DNA from: an uncultured Eubacterium sp.
GTDB taxonomy: Bacteria > Bacillota > Clostridia > Lachnospirales > Lachnospiraceae
Direction of reading: 5' to 3'
Assembly: GCA_934320655.1 (NCBI GenBank)
Contig: CAKRFN010000026.1
Coordinates: 1 to 27,329, forward strand
Length of the DNA: 27,329 nt
The notes under the pieces: model-generated
What the model was told of the DNA's origin: nothing
The model's database searches: none
The model's input: the letters and a program-made list of their open reading frames with translations, nothing else
Shown: positions 7,373 through 14,678 of the stretch, piece by piece
How positions within the stretch are numbered: position 1 is the stretch's first letter
Layout of the letters: the number at the start of each line of letters is the position of its first letter
Program-made: the position numbers and the translations under genes

Positions 7373-7516
7373 TTAACCTCGATTCATGATTTTTATGTCA
7401 CATCGAGACTCATTGGTGTAGTAGTGGTGTAGTGTCTCATACCCCTTCTCCTTCTCCATCTGAGTTTTTCTGATATCCTGCAACCGGCGTGCGCGCAAAT
7501 TCGTCAGTTGTATCAT
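7373..7516 (-). CDS. Unrecognised short basic ORF before TnpV
   Basis: The 47-codon frame begins MIQLTNLRARRLQDIRK and ends SRCDIKIMNRG, rich in Arg and Lys. Its TAA stop lies 4 bp before the TnpV start, which could allow coupling. No ribosome site precedes its ATG and I recognise no family. It could be the tail of a deleted mobile-element gene, or a chance frame. Confidence 0.25.
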   Translation of the reverse strand: MIQLTNLRARRLQDIRKTQMEKEKGYETLHHYYTNESRCDIKIMNRG

Positions 7517-7621
7517 TTGGTATAGTCTAAAAATAGCACAATTTTTTTTGCCATTTCTTCTGTTTTTTGTCTGATTTTTTCGATTTTCTCTCATTTTTTG
7601 GAAAAATGCATGGAAATACAC

Positions 7622-7665
7622 ATAAAAATACCGCTACACAAACAGCTATATTTGTGCAACGGTAT
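7622..7665 (-). terminator. Intrinsic terminator of the AraC pseudogene
   Basis: On the minus strand ATACCGTTGCACAAA and TTTGTGTAGCGGTAT form a 15-bp stem with two G-U pairs and an 8-base loop, followed by TTTTTA. It begins only about 10 bp past the last recognisable AraC codons. The true stop codon and last helix appear to have been deleted between gene and terminator. Confidence 0.75.
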
Positions 7666-8309
7666 CACTTCACGCTCGCCAACCAGTTTTTTGAAATTTC
7701 TGGTGAATGCACCCGTCGTCTGAAAACCGGTCCGCATCGCGATATCCTCTATCTTATCGTCTGTCTGCGTCAGGAGCTCGCAGGCATGATCGATACGTAC
7801 CAGATTGATATACTCTGCCGGTGAAGTATTAAAATACTCCTTGAACTTCCGGCGGTAATGGCTCTCACTCATATTTCCGATACGCAGCAGATCCTCAATC
7901 CCGATATCCTCCATATAATGTTCGCTGATGTAATCAACGGTCGCCGTCAGAAGTGACAGGCTCTCACCCGCTACGGACGTATCCTGAATGACCTCATCCT
8001 GCGCAACAGCTCCTCTGCGTCTATAAACAGATATTCCCATTTCTGAATATCCTTTTGACCGCCATCCGTACGGTGCGGATAATTTTTCGGAATCACAGTC
8101 AGTGTCCCTTTGTCATAGGCTGTGCGCATTTCCCCATAACACATCACGCCCTCGCCGTAGTAGCAATACCCGATCTCCAAATGATTGTGGAAATGTACCA
8201 GATCCGTACCATAAGGCAGCTCCCATTCTTCACCTAACAGCGCCAGTATCGGCAAGTCCTTCGGCAGTTCATAATATCGAAATTCAATTTTTTCTTTTTC
8301 CTGCTTCAC
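7666..8309 (-). pseudogene. AraC-family regulator, internally deleted and frameshifted
   Basis: The N-terminal cupin part (VKQEKEKIEFRYYELP ... HFHNHLEIGYCYYGEGV ... NYPHRTDGG ... WEYLFIDAEELL) is in one frame and stops at 7971. The C-terminal double-HTH part (ATVDYISEHYMEDIGIEDLL ... IEDIAMRTGFQTTGAFTRNFKKLVGE) is in another frame. Compared with the intact paralogue at 20972, about 80-85 residues between the two are missing. The C-terminal end after KKLVGE is also lost. GGAGG suggests a GTG start at 8309. The gene is divergent from the ZTP-riboswitch/pflB unit. It is non-functional as a full regulator; a free cupin domain could still be made. Confidence 0.82.
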
Positions 8310-8440
8310 AAGCTGTACGCCTCCATCATTTGTCAATTTTTGCGATCATTTATCTTTATCCATTATACCATCCAGACTGCTATTTTACCAGAAGGAAAAG
8401 CGCCTCTTCGAAGCAAGATCATTTTCCCACATAATTACTC

Positions 8441-8470
8441 TTGAAAAAATAAATCATTTTGTAGTATAAT
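8441..8470 (+). promoter_or_regulatory. Promoter of the riboswitch-pflB transcript
   Basis: TTGAAA (8441-8446) and TATAAT (8465-8470) are spaced by 18 bp. They lie directly before the aptamer, so the transcript would begin with the riboswitch. Confidence 0.65.
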
Positions 8471-8473
8471 ATT

Positions 8474-8549
8474 ATCGTTATATGACTGACGGAATAATGT
8501 GGGGTTTACCACGTGAAGTATAACGATTATATGCCGACCGTCTGGGCGC
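8474..8549 (+). promoter_or_regulatory. ZTP (pfl-motif) riboswitch aptamer
   Basis: A 9-bp P1 helix pairs ATCGTTATA (8474-8482) with TATAACGAT (8519-8527). It encloses GACTGACGG and a GTGG...CCAC hairpin. After a short linker comes the conserved 3' domain GCCGACCGTCTGGGCGC. ACGG in the first domain can pair with CCGT in the second as the pseudoknot, a covarying variant of the more usual GGCGG/CCGCC. ZTP riboswitches sense ZMP/ZTP, signals of 10-formyl-THF shortage. pflB makes formate, the one-carbon donor for that cofactor, so the location is functionally coherent. Confidence 0.85.
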
Positions 8550-8574
8550 AGAGTCCAGTCGTGCCGGTTTTTTT
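8533..8574 (+). terminator. Riboswitch-controlled intrinsic terminator
   Basis: The aptamer's 3' strand (CCGACCGTCTGG) can instead pair with CCAGTCGTGCCGG, followed by seven T residues at 8568-8574. Because the terminator uses the pseudoknot strand, ligand binding should prevent it, giving an ON switch. About 150 bp and a second promoter separate it from the pflB start. Confidence 0.75.
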
Positions 8575-8635
8575 GCACTATATAGGAAAATTCCTCAATA
8601 TGCCTTTTTCGGCATAAAAATCCAGCACGTGGCTC

Positions 8636-8669
8636 TTGACAAATTGCATCGGTTAGTTTAATCTAACCG
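8636..8669 (+). promoter_or_regulatory. Second pflB promoter with an operator-like palindrome
   Basis: TTGACA (8636-8641) and TAATCT (8659-8664) have a 17-bp spacer, downstream of the riboswitch terminator. The -10 is embedded in a perfect inverted repeat, CGGTTAG-N6-CTAACCG (8650-8669), which looks like a repressor site. The spacing does not match Rex, FNR or CRP sites. A further GTCACA-N4-TGTGAC hairpin (8698-8713) sits just ahead of the ribosome site. pflB is thus likely expressed independently of ZTP from this promoter. Confidence 0.72.
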
Positions 8670-8726
8670 TGCGTTATTTATCACACTACAAAACAGGGTC
8701 ACACGCATGTGACGAAAGGAGAAGAA

Positions 8727-10955
8727 ATGCAGACAGCATGGAGAGGCTTCCAGCGCGGAGCATGGGAAACAGAAGTAAATGTCAGAGATTTTATCCAGAA
8801 CAACTATCACCCCTACGACGGGGATGATTCCTTTCTGGAAGGTCCTACCCAGGACACCACAGACCTGTGGAATCAGGTATTAGAGCTTTCAAATCAGGAA
8901 CGTGAGGCAGGCGGAGTCCTCGATATGGACACGAAGATCATCTCAACGATCACCTCTCACGGTCCCGGATATCTTGATAAAAACAAAGAAAAAATTGTCG
9001 GTTTTCAGACAGACAAGCCGTTCAAGCGCGCCCTGCAGCCCTACGGCGGCATCCGTATGGCGATCAAGGCATGCGAGGATAACGGCTACACGGTAGATCC
9101 CGAGGTCGTAGAGTATTTTACCACACACCGCAAAACACACAATGCCGGTGTCTTTGATGCATATACACCCGAAATGCGTGCCTGCAGAAGTGCGCATATC
9201 ATCACCGGACTGCCAGATGCCTACGGACGCGGACGTATCATCGGCGATTACCGCCGTCCCGCACTCTACGGCGTAGACCGTCTGATTGAGGATAAAAAAG
9301 AGCAGTTAAATACAACCAGAACGATCATGTATTCTGATGTTATCCGCGAGCGCGAGGAGTTATCCGAGCAGATCCGCGCACTGGAAATGCTCAAAAAGCT
9401 CGCAGAGATCTACGGCTGCGATATTTCCAAGCCCGCCAACAACGTGCTTGAGGCAACACAGGCAGTGTACTTCGCATATCTAGCTGCCGTCAAGGAGCAG
9501 AACGGCGCTGCGATGTCCCTCGGACGTACTTCGACCTTCCTCGACATCTACGCAGAGCGCGATCTTGCCGAGGGCACTTTTACAGAAAAAGAGATTCAGG
9601 AGATCATCGACCAGTTTGTCATGAAGCTGCGTATGATCAAATTCGCCCGTACACCGGAGTATAATTCTATCTTTGCGGGAGATCCTACCTGGGTAACAGA
9701 ATCGATCGCCGGTATCGGCGTGGATGGACGGCATATGGTCACAAAGATGTCCTACCGCTATCTGAATACCCTGAACAATATCGGTGCTGCACCCGAGCCG
9801 AACATGACCGTTTTATGGTCTGTCAAGCTGCCTGAGAATTTCAAGAAATTCTGTGCAGAGACATCGATCAAGCACTCTGCGATCCAGTATGAGAACGATG
9901 ACCTGATGCGCGTCTTCCACGGCGACGACTACGGTATCGCCTGCTGTGTATCTTCAATGCGTATCGGAAAAGAGATGCAGTTCTTCGGCGCACGTGCAAA
10001 CCTCGCAAAATGTCTGCTCTACGCGATCAACGGCGGTGTGGATGAGATCAGTGGCAAGCAGGTCGGTCCGAAATACCGTCCGATCACATCCGAGTATCTG
10101 GATTACGATGAAGTATGGGACAAATATAAAGACATGATGAAGTGGCTGGCGAGCGTCTATGTCAATGCGCTGAACATCATTCACTATATGCATGACAAAT
10201 ACTGCTACGAGAAACTGGAGATGGCTCTGCATGACAAAAATGTGCGCAGATGGTTCGCTACCGGTATTGCAGGATTTTCCGTAGTAGCCGATTCACTCTC
10301 TGCGATCAAATATGCGAAAGTAAAGCCGATCCGTGATGAGAACGGTGTGACGGTAGATTTTGAGGTGGAGGGCGACTTCCCGAAATACGGAAACGATGAT
10401 GACCGTGTAGACGATATTGCCAAAGAGGTACTGCATACCTTTATCGGCTATGTAAAGGGTAATCACACCTACCGCGGCGGCATCCAGACGACTTCGATCC
10501 TTACGATCACATCCAACGTATCTTACGGAAAGAATACCGGTGCAACACCTGACGGACGTAAAAAAGGTGTCGCATTCGCTCCCGGTGCAAACCCGATGCA
10601 CGGACGCGATACACACGGTGCAGTCGCATCGCTCGCATCCGTTGCCAAGCTGCCGTTCAGAGACTCTCAGGATGGTATCTCAAATACCTTTACGATTGTG
10701 CCCGATGCACTCGGCAAGGATGCAGAGAGCCAGAAAACCAATCTGGTCGCTATGCTTGACGGCTATGCGGATCAGGGCGGACATCACCTGAATGTCAACG
10801 TATTAAACCGCGATACACTGCTCGATGCACAGAAACACCCCGAACTGTATCCTCAGCTCACGATCCGTGTATCCGGCTACGCCGTAAACTTTATCAAGCT
10901 GACCAAGGAGCAGCAGGATGAAGTCATCGCACGTACTTTCCACGAGCGTATGTAA
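8727..10955 (+). CDS. pflB: Pyruvate formate-lyase (formate C-acetyltransferase)
   Basis: The 742-residue glycyl-radical enzyme converts pyruvate and CoA to acetyl-CoA and formate anaerobically in the cytoplasm. The catalytic cysteine pair is in GIACCVSS (Cys406-Cys407). The radical glycine is in RVSGYAVNF (Gly717) near the C terminus, as expected for full-length PflB. The ATG at 8727 is chosen because GAAAGGAG lies 6 bases before it. The activating enzyme gene follows after 47 bp. Expression is likely controlled by the ZTP riboswitch transcript and by a second promoter with a palindromic operator. Confidence 0.98.
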   Translation: MQTAWRGFQRGAWETEVNVRDFIQNNYHPYDGDDSFLEGPTQDTTDLWNQVLELSNQEREAGGVLDMDTKIISTITSHGPGYLDKNKEKIVGFQTDKPFKRALQPYGGIRMAIKACEDNGYTVDPEVVEYFTTHRKTHNAGVFDAYTPEMRACRSAHIITGLPDAYGRGRIIGDYRRPALYGVDRLIEDKKEQLNTTRTIMYSDVIREREELSEQIRALEMLKKLAEIYGCDISKPANNVLEATQAVYFAYLAAVKEQNGAAMSLGRTSTFLDIYAERDLAEGTFTEKEIQEIIDQFVMKLRMIKFARTPEYNSIFAGDPTWVTESIAGIGVDGRHMVTKMSYRYLNTLNNIGAAPEPNMTVLWSVKLPENFKKFCAETSIKHSAIQYENDDLMRVFHGDDYGIACCVSSMRIGKEMQFFGARANLAKCLLYAINGGVDEISGKQVGPKYRPITSEYLDYDEVWDKYKDMMKWLASVYVNALNIIHYMHDKYCYEKLEMALHDKNVRRWFATGIAGFSVVADSLSAIKYAKVKPIRDENGVTVDFEVEGDFPKYGNDDDRVDDIAKEVLHTFIGYVKGNHTYRGGIQTTSILTITSNVSYGKNTGATPDGRKKGVAFAPGANPMHGRDTHGAVASLASVAKLPFRDSQDGISNTFTIVPDALGKDAESQKTNLVAMLDGYADQGGHHLNVNVLNRDTLLDAQKHPELYPQLTIRVSGYAVNFIKLTKEQQDEVIARTFHERM

Positions 10956-11002
10956 CCACCGCAGCCGTTTCGATCTGCAAAATAAGTAAAATGGAGACTT
11001 TC

Positions 11003-11800
11003 ATGGGAAATCAAATGGGAAATATTCATTCTCTGGAGACCTTCGGCACGGTTGACGGTCCCGGTGTCAGATTTGTTGTATTTTTTCAGGGATGCCCGAT
11101 GCGGTGTCTGTATTGCCACAACCCTGACACATGGAATCCCGATGACGGACAGCAGCTGTCCGCCGAGGAGATTATCACGCGCTTTGAGCGCAACCGTTCT
11201 TTTTACCGTACCGGTGGCATGACTGCAACCGGCGGAGAACCGATGCTGCAGATCGAATTTTTAACAGAGCTGTTTACACTGGCAAAAGAGCATCAGATTC
11301 ACACCTGTCTGGACACTTCCGGAATCATGTTTCCGGAAGCTGCTCCGGACGCGATTTCGGATGCTACTGCCGCGCAGTTCATCCAGCGTCCGACCATGGC
11401 ACAGATCGACCGGCTGATGGCAGTGACGGATCTCATTATGCTCGACATCAAGCACATTTCTGATCCGGAGCACCGCTCACTCACTGGTCACAGTAACCAG
11501 AATATTCTGGCATTTGCCCGCTATCTGGATCAGATTCATAAACCGGTGTGGATCCGGCATGTTGTAGTTCCGGGAATCACCTTTGATCAAGAAGAATTGA
11601 CCGCACTCGGTCAGTTTTTACGCACGCTGCACAATGTTGAGAAGCTCGAAGTGCTACCCTATCATTCGATGGGAAAAGTAAAATATGATAATCTTGGCAT
11701 GGATTACCGCCTAAAAAATACGCCCCAGCTCACGAAAGCCGAGGCGCAGGAAGCGGAATCGATCATCCGCCATGCAATGTCCATAGATGCGGTAGACTGA
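11003..11800 (+). CDS. pflA: Pyruvate formate-lyase activating enzyme (radical SAM)
   Basis: This 265-residue radical-SAM protein has the cluster motif CPMRCLYC (Cys31, Cys35, Cys38), preceded by TFGTVDGPGVRFVVFFQGC. It also has the MTATGGEPMLQ segment of SAM binding. It abstracts hydrogen from the PflB glycine to make the active radical. The start at 11003 is supported by GGAGACTTTC; an ATG at 10991 has no ribosome site. It forms an operon with pflB. Its 3' end is 12 bp from the convergent EAL gene with no clear terminator between. Confidence 0.97.
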   Translation: MGNQMGNIHSLETFGTVDGPGVRFVVFFQGCPMRCLYCHNPDTWNPDDGQQLSAEEIITRFERNRSFYRTGGMTATGGEPMLQIEFLTELFTLAKEHQIHTCLDTSGIMFPEAAPDAISDATAAQFIQRPTMAQIDRLMAVTDLIMLDIKHISDPEHRSLTGHSNQNILAFARYLDQIHKPVWIRHVVVPGITFDQEELTALGQFLRTLHNVEKLEVLPYHSMGKVKYDNLGMDYRLKNTPQLTKAEAQEAESIIRHAMSIDAVD

Positions 11801-11812
11801 TATGGACGAATA

Positions 11813-13852
11813 TTAACGAATTTTTTCAAATTCTTCCAGCGGCAGTGGACGGGAATAATAAAATCCCTGAATACTGTCGCAATTTAATTTCTGCAAAAAT
11901 GATACCTGTTCGCTGGTCTCTACACCCTCTGCTGTCACATGCATACCGAGATCCTTTGCCAATGCGATCGTATGCTCCAACAGCCGGTCACCGCCGTAAT
12001 TGCCGATATAATCGATCAGGCTCTTATCGATCTTTAACGTATCAAAATGCATCGTATTCAATGCTGCGAAAGAGGAATATCCCGCACCGAAATCATCAAT
12101 ATGTAACGGAAATCCTGCCGTACAGAAACGGTCTGCCAACTGGTCGATCGCTTTGTTGTCAACGGCTGCTGTTTCCGTGATCTCAATCGGAACAAACTTC
12201 GGATCAATGCCGATCTCCCCCGTGATCTTCTTATAGCGCTCTACCACGCTCTGGAAATACAGGCTTGCACGTGACAGATTGACGGAAATCGGGAACATGG
12301 CACGACCCTCGTCCATCCACTTTTTCTGCTGCTCACATACATTACGGAACACATACTCATCCAGATAACGGATCATGCCGTTGCGCTCAAACAGCGGAAT
12401 GAACAGTCCCGGTGATACCAGCTCACCCTTTCTGTCCCGCCAGCGCACAAGCGCCTCCGCACCAACCAGCTCATTGTTGCCCGGATTGTATTTCGGCTGA
12501 TACCAGATCTCAAACCGGTGATCGCGGATCGATGATTCAAACGCATCTTCCATCTGCTTCTCACGCAGAATCCGCGTCGCATCCTCCTGACTGAAAAAGG
12601 CATGGTTGATATCCTTGCGATGCTTGACTTCATGGCGGGCAATATTTGCCTCATTATAAGTCTGCTCGATCTTTTTATCCGGTGTCCACTCCGAGATACC
12701 GAAATACGGTACCTGCTGCGGCACACCGAGCGCACTTGAACGCTTACTCAGCTGAATCGTAATCATTTCCAGCCTCTCCGCAACCGCATCGCGCGACTGC
12801 TGCTCATAATAGATCACAAAATGGTCTGCATTGACATGGGCTGCCAGATCGTTTTCACCGAGATTTTGCTTGATACATTTCCAGATCTCACGCAGGATCT
12901 CATCGCCCTTTGTCGTTCCGCAAATCGAATTGACCACCTTAAACGAATGAATATCCATGGATAAAATATAGCCGGGCTTTGTCTTATCTGCCAGAGATTT
13001 TTTGAAACGGACATAATTATCCCCACCGGTCACCGGATCGATATACGCATAACGCTCCAGCTCCTTTGTCTTTTCCCTGTTGATATCCGAAAATCCATAG
13101 ATCGCACGGTGTGCCTTGCCTCTCGGTGAGAGGTTCACGATCTTCATCCGGCAATACTGCACCTTTCCGTCTCGGACCGCCCGGAAATCATGGACCAATA
13201 CGTTATTTTCCTTGAAAAACTCGAAAAGATTTTCTTTCTTGCAGAGCGCGGTCATCTCATCCTGATCTTCCGGCATCACCGTCTGTCTGATATAGGCGGT
13301 GATCGCAGCGTCATAGGCAGGTCCCGACCTGAAAAATGTGCCGTATTCCCGCTCAATCGCATCACTCAGACGATAGGGTGTGACTACATCCTGCTGATAA
13401 TCAATAAAATAAATCGAATGATAATCGTCGCTCAACGCGCGCACTAATTCCGCCGATGCGACCTCGTCGCTCAGCTTTTCCAAAATTCCGATTGCACTGA
13501 GGGGCTTTCCGTCCTCATCGGACTCTGCCAGCGTCAAAGACACTCGGATCGGCTCCCCGTCCAGCCTGCCTCTGAGATTTGCAACCGACCGCTTTTCTCC
13601 ACGGTCAATCTTCTCGAACAATGCGATGCACGCCGCCGCATCCTCCGGGATGATCAGCTCATCCAGCGCATTCTGCGGTATCGGCGCATAAACCTTTTTG
13701 CAGCCGAGCACCTCTACCGATATATCCGTACAGACCATGACTTTGTCCTGCGGATAATACCGGATCGTGAATATTCCGGCTGATGCCAATGCCTCCTGCG
13801 CACCTCTGTGTGGTTCCGGATACTCTTTCCCCTGATATGTAACAGTTTTCAT
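11813..13852 (-). CDS. PAS-like / degenerate GGDEF / EAL cyclic-di-GMP phosphodiesterase
   Basis: The 679-residue cytoplasmic protein has two PAS-like sensory segments (about residues 15-130 and 140-270). A GGDEF domain follows whose signature has become VNADHF, so it should not make c-di-GMP. The C-terminal EAL domain retains the catalytic set: GAEALVRW, NLSRASL, EITETA, IDDFGAGYSS, LKIDKSL, AEGVET, IQGFYYSRPL. It is therefore predicted to degrade c-di-GMP, with the GGDEF domain possibly a nucleotide sensor. AAGGAAGGTGG precedes the ATG at 13852. It is monocistronic with its own promoter. Confidence 0.93.
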   Translation of the reverse strand: MKTVTYQGKEYPEPHRGAQEALASAGIFTIRYYPQDKVMVCTDISVEVLGCKKVYAPIPQNALDELIIPEDAAACIALFEKIDRGEKRSVANLRGRLDGEPIRVSLTLAESDEDGKPLSAIGILEKLSDEVASAELVRALSDDYHSIYFIDYQQDVVTPYRLSDAIEREYGTFFRSGPAYDAAITAYIRQTVMPEDQDEMTALCKKENLFEFFKENNVLVHDFRAVRDGKVQYCRMKIVNLSPRGKAHRAIYGFSDINREKTKELERYAYIDPVTGGDNYVRFKKSLADKTKPGYILSMDIHSFKVVNSICGTTKGDEILREIWKCIKQNLGENDLAAHVNADHFVIYYEQQSRDAVAERLEMITIQLSKRSSALGVPQQVPYFGISEWTPDKKIEQTYNEANIARHEVKHRKDINHAFFSQEDATRILREKQMEDAFESSIRDHRFEIWYQPKYNPGNNELVGAEALVRWRDRKGELVSPGLFIPLFERNGMIRYLDEYVFRNVCEQQKKWMDEGRAMFPISVNLSRASLYFQSVVERYKKITGEIGIDPKFVPIEITETAAVDNKAIDQLADRFCTAGFPLHIDDFGAGYSSFAALNTMHFDTLKIDKSLIDYIGNYGGDRLLEHTIALAKDLGMHVTAEGVETSEQVSFLQKLNCDSIQGFYYSRPLPLEEFEKIR

Positions 13853-13913
13853 AAATTGCCACCTTCCTTGATGACGTACTCTTAGATTTTGTCTTATCCA
13901 TTCTCACTTATTT

Positions 13914-13942
13914 AGTTTACCATCAATTTCCTGTATAGTCAA
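13914..13942 (-). promoter_or_regulatory. Promoter of the EAL phosphodiesterase gene
   Basis: On the minus strand TTGACT (13937-13942) and TAAACT (13914-13919) are separated by 17 bp, about 60 bp before the start codon. Confidence 0.6.
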
Positions 13943-13969
13943 TAATTGTCAGAAAATAAAAGTGTATAA

Positions 13970-14004
13970 AAACAGGATCAACGCGATCCACGTTGATCCT
14001 GTTT
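13970..14004 (-). terminator. Terminator of the Hsp20 gene
   Basis: A perfect 14-bp stem AAACAGGATCAACG / CGTTGATCCTGTTT with a 7-base loop is followed on the minus strand by TTTTTA. It lies 11 bp past the Hsp20 stop. Confidence 0.88.
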
Positions 14005-14015
14005 GTTCGATGGCA

Positions 14016-14507
14016 TTAGCCCTCGATCGCTATATACTTTTTCTGCTCTACCTTCGGTTTTGCTTCTTTCTTAGGGATCTCCAGTTTCAAGATACCGTGC
14101 TTGAACTCGCCTTTGATGTCCTCCTCAGTGATATGATCACCTACATAGAAGGATCTTGCACAAGAACCTGCGTAACGCTCCTTCCGGATGTACTTGCCGG
14201 TTTCTTTCTCCTGCTCGTCCTTGTCCAGTCCCTTTGCAGCCTGAATCGTCAGATAACCGTCGTTCAGTGAAACCTGCAACTCGTCTTTCTTGAAGCCGGG
14301 CAGATCAATGATCAGCTCGTATCCGTCCTCATTCTCTTTAATATCTGTTTTCATCAAATTCTTTGCGTGCTTTCCGTATAATACCTTTTCGGTATCCGGA
14401 AATGCCGGAAGCATCGAAGATGTTGTAAATGCCGGAAACGTAGGAAATGCGAAATCGTTCATAAAATCATCAAATAAGTTTTCTCCAAAAATATCATGCA
14501 TCATCAT
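14016..14507 (-). CDS. Hsp20 / alpha-crystallin small heat-shock protein
   Basis: This 163-residue ATP-independent holdase has an N-terminal Phe-rich arm (GENLFDDFMNDFAFPTFP). The alpha-crystallin domain (about residues 50-150) includes LIIDLPGFKKDELQVSL and the conserved GILKLEIPK strand. It has a single domain of ordinary length. AAAGGAGAT precedes the ATG at 14507. Regulation by HrcA is evident from a CIRCE operator overlapping the promoter (14571-14597). It is monocistronic, with promoter and terminator both visible. Confidence 0.95.
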   Translation of the reverse strand: MMMHDIFGENLFDDFMNDFAFPTFPAFTTSSMLPAFPDTEKVLYGKHAKNLMKTDIKENEDGYELIIDLPGFKKDELQVSLNDGYLTIQAAKGLDKDEQEKETGKYIRKERYAGSCARSFYVGDHITEEDIKGEFKHGILKLEIPKKEAKPKVEQKKYIAIEG

Positions 14508-14555
14508 AAGTCATATCTCCTTTCGAATAAAAACTTTATTTCCTTTGATGACTAT

Positions 14556-14597
14556 GTTATACTACCATTGTTAGCACTCGTCAATAGAGAGCGCTAA
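14556..14597 (-). promoter_or_regulatory. CIRCE operator and promoter of hsp20
   Basis: TTAGCACTC-N9-GAGCGCTAA (14571-14597) matches the HrcA-binding CIRCE consensus with one substitution. The minus-strand -35 TTGACG (14579-14584) lies in its spacer and the -10 TATAAC is at 14556-14561, 17 bp apart. Repressor binding would therefore block RNA polymerase. Confidence 0.92.
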
Positions 14598-14631
14598 CAA
14601 TTCACATTTTTTTCACAATTTTCTATTACAT

Positions 14632-14663
14632 AAAAAAAGGAGCCGGCACTTTACCGGCTCCTT
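14632..14663 (-). terminator. Terminator of the chemoreceptor gene
   Basis: A 10-bp perfect stem AAGGAGCCGG / CCGGCTCCTT with a 7-base loop runs on the minus strand into a T-tract. It lies 16 bp past the chemoreceptor stop. Confidence 0.9.
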
Positions 14664-14678
14664 CACATGATTCTATGC

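Noticed and set aside
7373..7621. 82-codon minus-strand frame running through the AraC terminator
   Set aside because: Its first half is AT-rich non-coding sequence with no ribosome site; only the last 47 codons are kept, as a low-confidence entry.
8650..8713. Rex, FNR or CRP site upstream of pflB
   Set aside because: CGGTTAG-N6-CTAACCG has the wrong spacing for Rex, and GTCACA-N4-TGTGAC is the inside-out form of a CRP/FNR site.
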